Assembly (NCBI GenBank): GCA_036924285.1
Contig: JAYKYS010000010.1
Span: 19,257,001 to 19,321,000 of the forward strand
Length of the DNA stretch: 64,000 bases
Direction: 5' to 3'
DNA from: Asterella californica
Lineage: Eukaryota > Streptophyta > Marchantiopsida > Marchantiales > Aytoniaceae
Part shown: positions 31,410-42,245 of the stretch, piece by piece
Position numbering within the stretch: position 1 is the first letter of the stretch
How the letters are laid out: the number at the start of each line of letters is the position of its first letter
Program-made: the position numbers and the translations under genes
The notes under the pieces: model-generated
Seen by the model: only the letters and a program-made list of their open reading frames with translations
Databases searched by the model: none
What the model was told of the DNA's origin: nothing

Positions 31410-32185
31410 CAGGATTTCGGGAGTAGGGGGATGGTAGGGTAGGAAAATTGATAGCTGTAATCTCTAATTTGAGGACAGTGGGTAGGAAAGCTCGAATTGC
31501 ACTCGAGAAGAAGCAAGAAGATGACTGTCGGAAATTGGGCAGCGCTTCCGCGCCCAATGTCTCAGAAGGAAAAACGTGGGAAGAGAATCAATCGATCGGG
31601 TTGCTTGTAAACAACCGGGGAAGCGCGGGGGATATCAAACAAAAGGCGAGAAGCAGTGGGAAGGAAAGAGAACATGGGAAGAACCTCTACAGTCTTTTGT
31701 CTTCTTCCCGACTTTCCTTTAGTCTTCTGCGCACTCACGATTTCGACCTCAGCTCCAATGCGACCCCACTAAGCTGTTGCTGCTGCCAATGTCTTGCCAC
31801 TCCTCAATGGAATAAGGTTCCTCCTCTGACTCCTCGCAGCTACCCTTCAATGACTGCTTCCGAGAGTCTTCAGAAGACTCTTTCAGCTCGATGTGCTTCC
31901 TACCTTCAGCGATTCGCCTTCGCCTTTTTCTCTAGCTATGAATCGATCTTGACTCTGCTCAATTCCACTCTACTGATCCTCACTCAACTCGATCATCTTC
32001 AATTCGATCGTCTAGGTCCAAAACAATCTCTCGATGTGGGAAGTAGATAAGGTTCTGTGCTAATGCGCTTCCTTCGCATCTTCTCGCGCAGTTTAGGGGT
32101 TCGCAACTTAGATGACCTACTTGATCTACCTAACCTACTCGGTGTTACCTGGTGGATACATCTACTTCCCTACTTGGAAATACGT
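31410..32185. other. Extra ~0.78-kb segment inside Tat-A LTR
   Basis: Absent from the other Tat LTRs at the equivalent point in the GAAGAC-rich zone (22485-22620, 40655-40770). It includes a 200-codon plus-strand frame (31448-32050) with no motif I recognise. I see no clear inverted ends or target duplication. It may be a filler insertion, a captured genomic piece, or ancestral LTR sequence lost elsewhere. Confidence 0.5.
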
Positions 32186-32455
32186 GGTTAGACTTCCGCG
32201 GTTGCGTCTTCCGAAAGATACGTGTCTTTCGTCTTTCGTCGTCTTCCGTCTTCAGAAGACACAACCGAGAAGAAGCTTCCCGGAAGACGGTTGTCTTCTG
32301 AAGAAGTCAACTTCTTCTTTCAAAAAGATCGTAAGGTCATCTTTCTTCTAAGGAAGCCGTAATCTTAAGTAACAAAGCTTCTTCAGTTATACAAACAAGT
32401 TATTAATCTTAAAAATTTCAAAAATTCGTGAATCTTGTAAATTGTGGGCACCACA

Positions 32456-32595
32456 CGGGATTTCTAGACAAAACCCGTGTGTTTGTGTGTTTGAACAGAT
32501 CTTAGAACTTAGAGCAGCATTACTTGTGCAAATCCTCTGTGGGAACGATATCTTGTATACTAAATGAGCAAAAGGAGTAATCCTGCGACACTACA
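32456..32595 (+). mobile_element. Tat LTR 3' terminal fragment, opposite orientation
   Basis: Begins CGGGATTTCTAGACAAAACC and ends GCGACACTACA, equal to the last ~140 bp of a Tat LTR. It lies head to head with the start of the Tat-A LTR, so Tat-A probably inserted into, or recombined with, an older Tat LTR here. Confidence 0.75.
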
Positions 32596-33770
32596 CGCTT
32601 CAACTCTTCCAGTATACACATCAACTTCTGCAAAACCCGCAATCATTGTTATAGTGTTCAAACCAGTAAGTGCGGGGAGTAAATTCCTCATTCCTCCTCT
32701 TCCAAAACTTGTGTTCAAAGGTTGTCTAGTAGCGGTTAGATGCAACTAGATGCCCTCTCGCAAGACAACCGCTAAGTCTTGACAATCTCGTCTGAGATGA
32801 TCTGGACTGTCGCACCAAATACATCTCTTGGTAAAGGTTCCTCCTACAGATCGAGCACCTGGCGCGACTGGTTGTTGGTCTCTCCTCAGATCTGTCATCT
32901 CAACTGTCAAATCTCTCAGCTGTTGAGTGAGCTCTTCAATCAGATTATTTTGATTTCGGTTCTCAACATGTCGCTGCTGTTGTCTAAGTCCTCTTTGTGC
33001 TGGGATGGACACTACAAGTGCTTGAGGAACCACTTGGAGAACCACTACAAGTGCTTGAGGAATCACTATATGTGCTTGAGGTATTATAGGAGGAACTATT
33101 GGAACATGAGGAGCTACTCTCTGTTCTGACAAGGTCTCTAGTTACTACTTCCTCCACTCTTCTCCAATCAAATGTAACTCTCGCTTCAGCTCCACGATCA
33201 AATAACATGAAACAAAGTCTGTCTGCTGTAAACTCATCCAGAGCCCCTAAGAATAACTTTGTCTTCTTAGCATCCAACGTCAACCTCTCTAGATCAGAAA
33301 GTTGAGAGTACCTCTTCTCAAACTCACGAATCACCTCATTCAATCTCATGGTACGTCCAGGCTGACGCTCTATCTAATCCATGAGGGTCCTTCTGATGAC
33401 TCTTTCAAAATCTTCTTCTAGAAACTCTTCTCTCAGTGCACGTTCAAACAGAGTCCATTCACCTAGATGTCTCTTCTGTAGAATTCTCACCTTCTCTCTC
33501 AATTCAGGAACAACAGTCAACTCAAAGCTCAAATTACCTCAACTTCAGGTGCCCTGACCAACTCCATCTCACCCACATACTCCCGTAGGTACCTAATAAC
33601 ATCTCTCTCATCAAATTGTCCACATCGACCAATAATTGCTTGTAACGTCTTTGTGGATTTCTGCTCAGCTCCTCCAATTGCAGGTTGCTGCTGAATCAGG
33701 GCAGCCAATGCTTGAAGAATCTGAGATGTGTCTATGGAAGCACCATATATTATGACGAGAGTCTTTCTTG
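32596..33770 (-). pseudogene. gag: Decayed gag of a B-like gypsy element
   Basis: Read leftward: a GQFDERDVIRYLREYVGEME block (33690-33560), LFERALREEFLEEDFERVI (33450-33390), RLNEVIREFEKRYSQL (33349 onward), a Val/Pro/Gln repeat region, a zinc knuckle CIWCDSPDHLRRDC (about 32795-32840), and FGRGGMRNLL downstream. The CxWCDS knuckle style is that of fungal and non-seed-plant gypsy gags. Stops and shifts occur near 33530, 33375 and 33000-33130. The Tat LTR fragment cuts the left end. Confidence 0.7.
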
Positions 33771-34375
33771 GAGAGGGTGGACCTCCTGAATGTGATTGAC
33801 CATGAGAACGACCAAAAAGATAACAGATTGTTGCAAGCGACTCAAAATTCTATCTCTTGCGTCCACCAAATACAAATCAAACACTCAAATACACACATAG
33901 GCCTTTCAAGACTCAATAAAATATATTTCAGTATCGATTTCATCATCAAAGTCTTCAATTGTCAAAAATCTCTCCTCTCTCTCTTGCGCGCGTCTCCTCT
34001 CTCTCATATCAGTTCTCTGTAATGTCTCCTCAAAAATCCGCCGCAAGTCGATTTACCTAAAAAATAAGCCCTTTGCTAAGCTGCTCCCTAGCCAAGCTAG
34101 GCCCCTACTGTCCTTATACGCACAACTACTTATCAAAGCAGCCCCCTAGCTAAGCTAGCCCCTTGTTAAAGTGAAAGTTTCTCGACTCTCGATGCCATCT
34201 TTATTATACCACAAGTCAGTCAATGTAGGCGAAGCCCCTACACTTATGAGGTCACCCCACAAGGCTTACAGTCCTCTCATATACGCACCAAGTATCTCCC
34301 GTGGTATAATCAAGGTGACATGTGGAGCTTAAGCAAGGAAGCCCACGATTAAGAGAGATATTGGTCTTCCGTCTC
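33771..34375. other. Probable leader or LTR remnant, no gene
   Basis: Lies upstream of the 32.6-33.8 kb gag and left of element C. It contains CT-rich runs (33965-34010) and a short duplicated AGCTAAGCTAG-type motif (about 34070-34165). I found no PBS, TATA or matching second LTR. It ends at GTCTC, the target duplication of element C. Confidence 0.4.
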
Positions 34376-34530
34376 TGTAATAAGTAGAGCTCTATTTATC
34401 AACTAGAGGAGAAATTGGTTTGGTAGAAGTCTTTGGTATAAGAATTAGTTACGGCTAAGTTGGCCGAAGAATACATGCAGCAAATATACTTCTATCAATA
34501 GACGAGTGCGCCAAAAGTCCACTGGGAAAC

Positions 34531-34624
34531 TTCCAGAAGGAAGTTTCTAGAAGGAAGCTTCTAGAACTTTCCAGCCGGGAAGCTTCCAGAAGGAAGTTTC
34601 TAGAAAGAAGCTTCTAGAACTTTC
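34531..34624 (+). promoter_or_regulatory. Heat shock element cluster in C 5' LTR
   Basis: Perfect alternating modules: GAAgcTTCtaGAActTTC at 34554-34571 and again at 34607-34624 (four units each), GAAgcTTCcaGAA at 34579-34591, plus TTCnnGAA pairs at 34531 and 34545. The insertion at 34642 now separates this cluster from its TATA box by about 2.2 kb. Confidence 0.65.
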
Positions 34625-34641
34625 CAGCGAGCCTCTTACGT

Positions 34642-36662
34642 TATCGTGTCGGATATTACGTGAAGGATGTCCAGGAAATCGCGAGGTTCCAGGCTGTGGA
34701 GATGTTGTATGCTGAAACAGAGACAAGACAGAGAAAAACAACCACGAAAATGAACGCTGCGATATATACACTCCAAATGTATGTACACTGCCGATTCTTT
34801 CTCCTAAGAGCACAAAACTGAGAACTAGACCAGAGCAGTCTGTAACCTGCTTCAAAAGCCTCTAAAAACAACTCTTGAATCACAACCCTGACCCAAAACC
34901 ACCGAAGCGTAGCTCAAGGCAGGAGAAACTTCCCTCTGCTAACAACAGAGCCACAGCAATATCACGCGATCCAAACCCAAGTCCAAACCACATCCATGTA
35001 TAAGCTCTTAGCTAAAGCTAGCTACCACAAGCTGTATACAGCCAACCAGAACTCTAACAAACTCAAAAGAGTAAAACTCGTAGCGAAGAAATCGAAAAAG
35101 GTCTATCTAAAAACTTCCTCCTTTCGCCGAACGGACTTCAAATGTCGATAGGGTCTCCTCCGCTGACTCCATTAACCCAAGAAACCTTCAGACCTGACTC
35201 CCAACAGCCGAGATATCGCCGATTTTCGAGATCGCAAGTGACCAAATCTTCAAAAACTGCTCCCTGCGGCTTAAAATCGCACACCACGCACAAACGGATA
35301 GTCTAAACTGATATCCGTCTTCCCTGGCAGATAGATCTAGCTATCACGAACCCAACAAGACTCCAAACAAGTCGTTTGGAGTTCCCCTTGGCAAACCACG
35401 CAAGAAATTTGGTCACAGGTTGCAAAAAATTGACGTAAATCAGCTCCCTGCGGCTCAAACTTGCTCACCACACCCAAACCAACAATCCAATTCACGTACA
35501 GTCTTCTCCTATGCGTAGATGAAGACTCCTTGATCACGTAGGCACCAAGAACGAAGAGCTTGGCTCACCGGTCGCAAAGAACAACCTAATCTCAAGTCGC
35601 AGGCGAACGAAAATCTGATGTAAGCGCTTCCTTGCGAGCCAATTTCACTCAGGACTCACAAACCGTGCGATGAAACATCGTATCGTCTTCAATTTCCTGA
35701 AGAACTTGTTGTTCTGATCCCGATGGATCCAAGGACAGCAAGTTTGGACTCCGGAACGGTTCGAACGGTCCACTCTCCTTCACAGGTAATTGAAAACTCT
35801 AAATCTACTTCCTGCGTCTCAATTTCTCTCAAAACACAACCTCCGATCCGTCTCTTCTCAAACCGTCTTAGCTTGTGCATAGTTTGCACAGATCTGAACC
35901 CGATGACACCTTGCGCGCGTGTATTGGACTTCCCAATTCTCCAAAACGTCCACCGACAGGTCGCAGAAACGAGCAAGCTCCTTAAGCAGCCCCCTTGTAA
36001 CAGTCTATGTACGTACGAAGTTCTCACAATAATAATGAAGCAGGCCCCTTGCGTCTTTGATATAGCGCTTGAAGCCTCAAATACCCAGTCAGCAAGTAAA
36101 CTAGAGCCTAGCTTGATTTTACCTTCTTTCGAGTCGCATAACTTCTTCACTATATGTCCAAACGAAGTAAACAAGATGCCCATGGAAAGCTTACAACGAG
36201 CTCTATCCATCTATGTGATGAAAGTGAAGATCCGAAGTTGCGCCAAAAGCCCGTAAGCTAGAGCTTAGCTTGTTTTCTCCATCTTTCGAGTCTTGTAACT
36301 TTTCCACTAGGCGTCCAAACGAAGTATATGAAGTGCCTATGGAAAGCTGACAAGGAGCTCTATCCACTGATGCGATAAAAGCGAAGATCCGAAGTTGTGT
36401 CAAAAACCCGTAAGCTAGAGTCTAGCTTGTTTTCTCCATCTTTCGAGTCCTGTAACTTCTCCACTAGGCGTCCAAACGAAGTAGATGAAGTGCCTATGGA
36501 AAGTTGACAAGGAGCTCTACCCATCTATGCGATGAAAATGGAGATCTGAAATGATGCCAAAAGCCCGTAAGCTAAGGCTTAGCTTGTCTTTCTCATAAGT
36601 GTCTTTGGAGCGACAAGCATCAAAGTCTGAATTTCAGATAGGAGCCGATCCACGACACGACA
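34642..36662 (-). mobile_element. Family D solo LTR, 2.0 kb
   Basis: Ends are TATCGTGTCGG (first base pair mutated from TG) and CCACGACACGACA, giving inverted TGTCGTGTCG...CGACACGACA. It splits ACGT in the C LTR: ACGT (34638-34641) on the left and ATGT (36663-36666) on the right, a 4-bp duplication with one CpG-type change. I assign minus orientation from a TATA-like GTATATATCGC near 34760. A partial relative lies at 54309-55216. No coding sequence recognised. Confidence 0.75.
36117..36586. repeat. Three ~157-bp direct repeats inside family D LTR
   Basis: Units 36117-36272, 36273-36429 and 36430-36586 each run from TTTT(A/C)(C/T)C to a GCTAGAGCTTAGCTTG-type end that is itself an imperfect hairpin. 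Divergence is modest and the second and third units are closest. Such subrepeats are common in LTR U3 regions. Confidence 0.85.
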
Positions 36663-36784
36663 ATGTGGCTCATTCTGAACCCTCTAGATGTTGTTCTAGA
36701 TCTAAGGCTGCATGTAAGCCACATCAGCGATCCGTGTGAGAGATGAGCATTGACCAGAAGCTTATCATGTACTATTCCTGTCAC

Positions 36785-36793
36785 TATATAAAG
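36785..36793 (+). promoter_or_regulatory. TATA box of C 5' LTR
   Basis: TATATAAAG, about 60 bp before the LTR end; the equivalent in the 3' LTR is 45979-45987. Confidence 0.7.
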
Positions 36794-36854
36794 ACTACGA
36801 ATGCACCACCACGAGCATTCGAGTTTTGAGTTCACTCTAGAGCTCATCTTACAA

Positions 36855-36866
36855 TGGTATCAGAGC
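36855..36866 (+). promoter_or_regulatory. Primer binding site, initiator tRNA-Met
   Basis: TGGTATCAGAGC one base after the LTR end. It is the exact complement of the plant initiator tRNA-Met 3' end, the usual primer of chromoviruses. Confidence 0.93.
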
Positions 36867-37173
36867 AAAGAACTCTAAGAGAGCGGATTACTCCTCTTAG
36901 AAGGACCTTTGATCGAGGTACCTAGCAATTGGAACTCTGAGTGCACTGAAAGGGTCAAGAGAGCTATGTGATGGATGGGGGTAGATTTCCAGCTCCAGAA
37001 TTACCATTCTTGAATCCTTTCTATATCAAGCTTATGTATATGCGTCGTGAGCATTTTTGAGTGTATCTTGTCCATCATTTCGGTGAAGATTTCATGGGTC
37101 AAGTGATGAATTCGTTAGTCCCGGTGGTTCTTCCAGTAGTGACATATGCAGCCAGTTGGGATTTGACCGTCTA
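36867..37173 (+). other. Element C leader, left part
   Basis: Non-coding leader between PBS and gag. It is interrupted at GTCTA (37169-37173) by the Tat solo LTR and resumes after the duplicated GTCTA at 40920-40924, reaching gag at 41220. No upstream ORF of note. Confidence 0.7.
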
Positions 37174-40100
37174 TGTAGTGACGCAGGATTTCTCCTTTTG
37201 CCCATTTAGTATACAAGAAATCGTTCCCACAGAGGATTTGCACAAGTAACGCTGCTCTAAGTTCTAAGATCTGTTCAAACACACAAACACACGGGTTTTG
37301 TCTAGAAATCTCATCTTCTCACAAAACCACACAAAACCACACGTCTTCCAGACACGCCAAATGGTGCTCTGGAACTAAACAAACAACTACCAATTACAAT
37401 ATCACACAACTATTCACAGAGAAGCTCGGGAAGACGATCTTCCTGCTTCCAGGTTGCTTCTTCCGATCTTCTCGATACCGTCTTCCCTAAGCTATTCTCG
37501 TCTTTTGGGGGTTCAACTCGTCTTCTGACACCTCCAGAAGCGTGTCCTACTTCGCAGAAGTCGACTAGTTCGGCTGTTACACCTTATTCTCACACTCACA
37601 TTCCCACGGGTTAGATTATTCACAGGGTGTATGCCCCCTGTAGCCTTCCCAGGCTTCTGCCTACGGAAGTTGTCTTCCTGCAGCACTACAACGACATTCA
37701 TCTTCACGGAAGCTCAATAGAAGTCTCGGAAGCTCACTAGAAAAAAGGTAAGAAGATGGGGAAGATGGGGGAAGATGAGGAAGATGAGAAAATCCAAACA
37801 AGAGAAAACAAGATGAAAAGAGTAAATTAAGATTCCGACAGGCTTCTAGTCCGGATCCTGACTAACAAGCCATCCCTGCTTGTAATAGTTTGGGGAGGAA
37901 GACAACAAACGTGAATACTGTTGCACCGTCTTCTACTCGAGGATGTCGTCTTCTGTTGCGGGAAGAAGGCTTCTTTCTTCTTCACTTCGCTGCTCTGACT
38001 GCTCTGTCTTCTAGGATCTCTTACCCAAAAGACCGTTCGTACGTAGATCCCAAGTGCTCTACTGAACGAGTCAAACTACACTTCCACAACTGCTGACAGT
38101 CACCGCCACTCAAGAAGAACACTTCCCATGCACAATTGGGAGCGAATTCAATGAACCCACCATCCAGAAGACACGGACAAAGCTTCTGCACTCAAATCCA
38201 CAATCTATTCCCCGAGAAGAAGTCACAATGGCATTGGGAAGCTCACTCCCTCTACTTCCTGCGTCTACTCCTCGACACATCAGTCTAACCAGCAGGACTG
38301 CACGAGAATGCCGTTCCCTGCTCCTAGACTGCCCACTACTCATCTACATCTCCGAATCGCTGCTGGTGGTAAGAGAATGCAGACTTCTTCCTGCGTTATC
38401 CCCGTATTCCAACATCGAGTGTAGTGTACACTGTGTACCTCTAGTGTCTAATCTGTCTCCTGCACCGTAAGATTGGTATGTGTGTGCAGGCAGTCAGTTT
38501 CTTCGAAGACTCCCCTGTGTGTCTAATCTGTCTCCTGCACCGTAAGATTGGCATGTGTGTGCAGAACCCAATTCTCCACACAGGTCTAATGTGCTATGAG
38601 TCTGCACCGTAAAATGTTGGTGTTTGTGCAGAACTCCTAATTCCTACTCTGTGATCCTACTTAAGCCATCTGCCTTGAGACGTAGAGGGAATCCCTTCCA
38701 ATCTTCGACTGCAATCAGGGAGGGATGGGCACCGCCAGAAGGTTGCCACCTCACATGCAAAAACGGTTCTCCTTTCTTAATTAGCCATCTGGTTGTTTAC
38801 CCTGCGCTGCCTACTCTACCACATGGTCACTGATCTAAAATTAAACTGGACCTGTCTTTTCTTAATATAGCATTTTGGGCACTTACTAAGTTTGGACAAG
38901 CTCCTGATCTTCTAGGCTTTGCTTATCTACTCTAATGGCTCGGATGCCCTTTCCACCTGATCTACTCCTACCTGAACTACTAAAACGGTTTCTGATATGC
39001 TGGGAAGCCCTGTAATTACCTCGGGTGTCGCTGAGATGGCCTCCTCCTCCACGTTCGTCGCTGACTCTGCTGCTGCTGCTTCGGAAGACAGAAGCGTCTT
39101 CTGGGAAGCTGGGTCGACTTATGCTTCCTCGCTCTTCTGAGGCACTAGTTCGACACTAGGAGCCATGGTGACCTCATAAGGGTCCGGGGAAGTCGCTTCC
39201 TCCACGCAGAATACCTAGGAAGACGGTCTTCCTTCCTGTCTTCCAGAAGACGTCTTGTCTTCCGGGGCATCTTCCGGGTTCTTCTCGGCTTCCAACGCTG
39301 TCACTACCAAGTGTACAGCGAGGTCGAACTCCCCTTCTCCAAGTCTGGTCTTGTCGATGGTGCTGGTGCTTGGGAAGACGTGTTTACTGATGGCGGGATC
39401 AAGGGAAGACCATAGAGTGTCTTCACTCCCTCTATCTGCCGATCCAAGTACCTGAACATACTCTCCTTGCATTCCACAAACATTGCTTTGGTCTCCTCAT
39501 CCCATCCTCTAGCCAAGGTAAGGAACTTCCTACCCGCGATGAAGTTGAACTTCTTCCGAAGCGCTTCCACCGACTGAGCTAGCAACCCCTGTGCACGAGC
39601 TTCCGCTGCTTCTCTTTACGTCTTCTCGGCTGCAGCCTGCTCTTCTGCGGCTTCCCGCAGTGTCTTCCACGTCGTCTTTTCTTCTGCAAGGGCGGTGATC
39701 TTACCCCGTACTCGCAGAACCTCCTGGTCACGCTGCTGTAAGCGCGCCTGTAACTCCTGGTTGCTCTTCTTCAGCTGCGCTAACTCCTTGGAAGAAGTGA
39801 CGTACTTGTTGTGAGTCAAAGACTCAGTCCTTCCCTAAGTCCTCACAGTCTAGCTTCCACTCTCATAAGACGAACCTAGTCTTCCAGAAGACAGCTACTC
39901 CGTCTTCTGAGATTCTAACAATGCTTCCTAAGTAGCGCTCGTCTTCCGAGCTGTATCTAATCAATCCTAACTAAGCAAGGCCTCGCATGGATTCCTAAGA
40001 AGACAACCCACCTTGCATTACATCCTGCTTCCTAATAGAAGATACAAGATATGCGAGAAGTAGAGTATAAGAAAGGTTCAGAAGATGGTTGCGGGCTCCT

Positions 40101-40919
40101 GCGGTGACAGTGACCTCTGGGAAGACTCCCGGGACAGCTTCCGATTCAATAACGTTCTCGGAAGACCTCCCGAAGCCAGGCTTCCCTTCACTGGTCTCAC
40201 CTGTCTTCTACTTCCTACACGACAGACTCAAGACATTTGCACTCTGTTCTTCTGACTTCTCACCTCTCATACACACTCAGAAGAAGCTTGCTGCATGATG
40301 GGAAGACATGACCCTTGACCATTCCCTCCAGATTCTGCCAGCAAGACTTCTCACAAACTCTCTTCTAAGTTCTGGAAGAAGAAGGAATAGACTGCTAGGG
40401 GTCGGACAGAAGAGACCCGTAATGGATCCTCACGTCTTCTCGCGCATTTTGCCAGCCTTTCCTGTCTTCTAGTCTCTCTAGGAAGATGTGGAGTTGAGAA
40501 GCTTGGAAGACCGGGAGGCACAGGCCTAGTCCCCGACTTCCAACTTCTCGAAATAACAAAACAACTCACCAAGCCACTCAGGATTCGTACCAAGCTTCTC
40601 TTAACACAAAGCAACACAAATCCACTCTTGATACGAATTGGGTACAGTTGTCTTCCGAAGACAGTCTTTCGAAGATGTTCCAATCTTCCGAAGCGTCTTC
40701 CGTCTTCCGCCGTCTTCCGAAGACACCACCGAGAAGACGCTCTTCCGAAGACGGTCGTCTTCCGAAAAAGTCAACTTATTATTACAAACAACCCTTAAGA
40801 TCATCTTCCTGCTAAGGAAGCCGTAATCTTAAGTAACAACGCTTCTTCAGTTATACAAACAAGTTATTAATCTTAAAAATTTCAAAAATTCGTGATTCCT
40901 GTAATTTGTGGGCACCACC
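37174..40919 (-). mobile_element. Tat-family solo LTR, 3746 bp
   Basis: Plus-strand ends TGTAGTGACGCAGG and GGGCACCACC (final A lost). GTCTA on both sides is an exact 5-bp target duplication, so this is a complete solo LTR and defines the true LTR length of the family. It includes coiled-coil ORF sequence and the GAAGAC-dense zone at its right end (40655-40770). Confidence 0.92.
38950..39819 (-). pseudogene. LTR-borne coiled-coil ORF remnant in the solo LTR
   Basis: Minus-strand pieces 39819-39616 (SNQELQARLQQRDQEVLRV), 39585-39304 (VEALRKKFNFIAGRKFL, FRYLDRQIEGVKTLYGLP) and 39472-39215 (acidic tail start). Stops and shifts separate them. Being inside a TSD-bounded solo LTR, it proves that this coding-like block is part of the LTR itself. 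Confidence 0.6.
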
Positions 40920-40924
40920 GTCTA

Positions 40925-41171
40925 CATCTTGATTTAGTGAGCATGGATATAAACCTACCCGCTCCTGTTCCCTTCAACACGTGGGTGGAGATCTGCTATG
41001 TCTGCAGACCGAAATCGCTACATAGAGAGTTTGTGATTAGAGATTTTGGTGAGGATTTCTACTGCGAGATAATCGATTCTCTTGTCCCTTTTGTAGTACA
41101 TGTAGTGTACGAATGTTTCCGAGTGGCCGTCATAACTCTATACTAAGAGAAGCTTGAAACTTTCGTGTCCT

Positions 41172-41173
<2 letters not shown>
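40925..41173 (+). other. Element C leader, right part
   Basis: Continues the leader after the Tat solo LTR, starting at CATCTTGATTTAGTG. A short open stretch (40892-41146) has no recognisable motif. Confidence 0.6.

Positions 41174-41214
<41 letters not shown>
41174..41214 (+). repeat. (GA)20 microsatellite just upstream of gag
   Basis: Uninterrupted GA dinucleotides, ending 5 bp before the gag ATG at 41220. It would be transcribed in the leader of element C. Confidence 0.98.
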
Positions 41215-41217
<3 letters not shown>

Positions 41218-41219
41218 TC

Positions 41220-42183
41220 ATGGAGCCACAACCTCCAAACCCAGAGTTGGTGATGCAGAAATTGATGCAGGGCATGCTGACCGAATTTCGGGAGATGAAG
41301 ATGACGGTTGAAGCACTACAAAACAAAATGTTGAACCTCGAGGGTCAGAGTATGACAGATGTTGGAAGAGGAGGATCGTCTCAAGGAGTACCGGTGGTGG
41401 GAGAGCAAGCTGCACCAAGAGAACCCGTGGCACAAATCGTTAGAGCTCCAGTCGATGATGAAGGTACCTTGTTACTAGGAATGAAGAAGACATGTAACAT
41501 TGAACCATACAAAGATCAACGACTCATGAGAGTAGTCGAGAATTGAATTTCTCGGATGAATCGATATTTACGACTTTTCAGTACGTAAATCACGGATCAC
41601 GTAGCGGGAATGTTTGCATGTGGCTACTTGAACGATAAAGCTCTCACGTGGTATGATGCATGGAAGAGATCGGTTTTGGCGAAAGGGAGAACAGTCACAT
41701 GGACTGCAATGCAAGAAGGGTTGTTGAAGAATTTCTAATCGGTGGATTCGGTAGAAATGGCTCGAACGAGGATGTGAGGATTGAAATAGAAAGGAAGCCT
41801 TCAAGAGTATGTAGAAGCCTTCCTCGACTTGCAAGTTGCAATCACTGATATGAGTCCGAAATCCCGTATGCAAACGGTCTGACACCCATGGAGCTAGACA
41901 ACATCCGCTATCAGTCACGATAGTTTCAAAGTGGAGATCGTCGAGGACGGCCAGAAGAAAGACGTCAAGGAGCTCCTAGAGGAGAAGGTGTCAGGAATGC
42001 TACACCTCAACTCGAGCAACGTCAATGTTACAACTGTGGGCGATTCGACCACATAGCTACAAATTGCCAAAATCGTTTTCCTAGAGATCCAAGACCTCCA
42101 TATCGTCGACCTCTGAATCATCTGAACGAGACGGAAGGAAATGAAGAAATCGAGGCAACACTGGGAAACGAAGAACACCAGTA
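41220..42183 (+). pseudogene. gag: Element C gag
   Basis: The ATG at 41220 begins MEPQPPNPELVMQKLM; a coil (FREMKMTVEALQNKML) follows. Open to a TGA near 41546, then pieces in shifting frames: KALTWYDAWKRS (about 41635) as capsid core, LQVAITDMSP, and the zinc knuckle CYNCGRFDHIATNC at 42022-42063. Several stops (41546, 41737 region, 41880s) mean no full protein. Length from ATG to protease fits a chromovirus gag near 320 codons. Confidence 0.75.
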
Positions 42184-42245
42184 AATGCACCTCGTGGTCT
42201 TACTGGTGCAAGGAGAGAGAAGAAAGACGAGGGAAGGAGAAGGAG

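Larger units (their letters stand above)
28164..32455 (-). mobile_element. Tat-A 5' LTR
   Basis: Plus-strand ends TGTAGTGTCGCAGG and GGGCACCACA. At 4292 bp it exceeds its relatives because of a ~0.78-kb extra segment at 31410-32185. It aligns with 22334-26037 (inverted) and 37174-40919 (same orientation). Confidence 0.85.
34376..36853 (+). mobile_element. Element C 5' LTR, split by family D solo LTR
   Basis: TGTAATAAGTAGAGC to ATCTTACA. With the insert and its 4-bp duplication removed it is about 453 bp, matching the 454-bp 3' LTR with scattered substitutions. The TATA box and start region lie right of the insert; the heat-shock modules lie left of it. Confidence 0.92.

Noticed and set aside
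31448..32050. 200-codon plus-strand ORF as a gene
   Set aside because: No recognisable domain, no homologue in the other LTR copies, and it sits in an LTR-internal segment. Kept only as an unexplained segment.
34641..36664. Family D insert as a DNA transposon with terminal inverted repeats
   Set aside because: The inverted ends are explained by TGTCG...CGACA LTR termini, there is a TATA-like motif but no transposase, and the duplication is 4 bp. A solo LTR fits better, though without an autonomous partner this is not proven.
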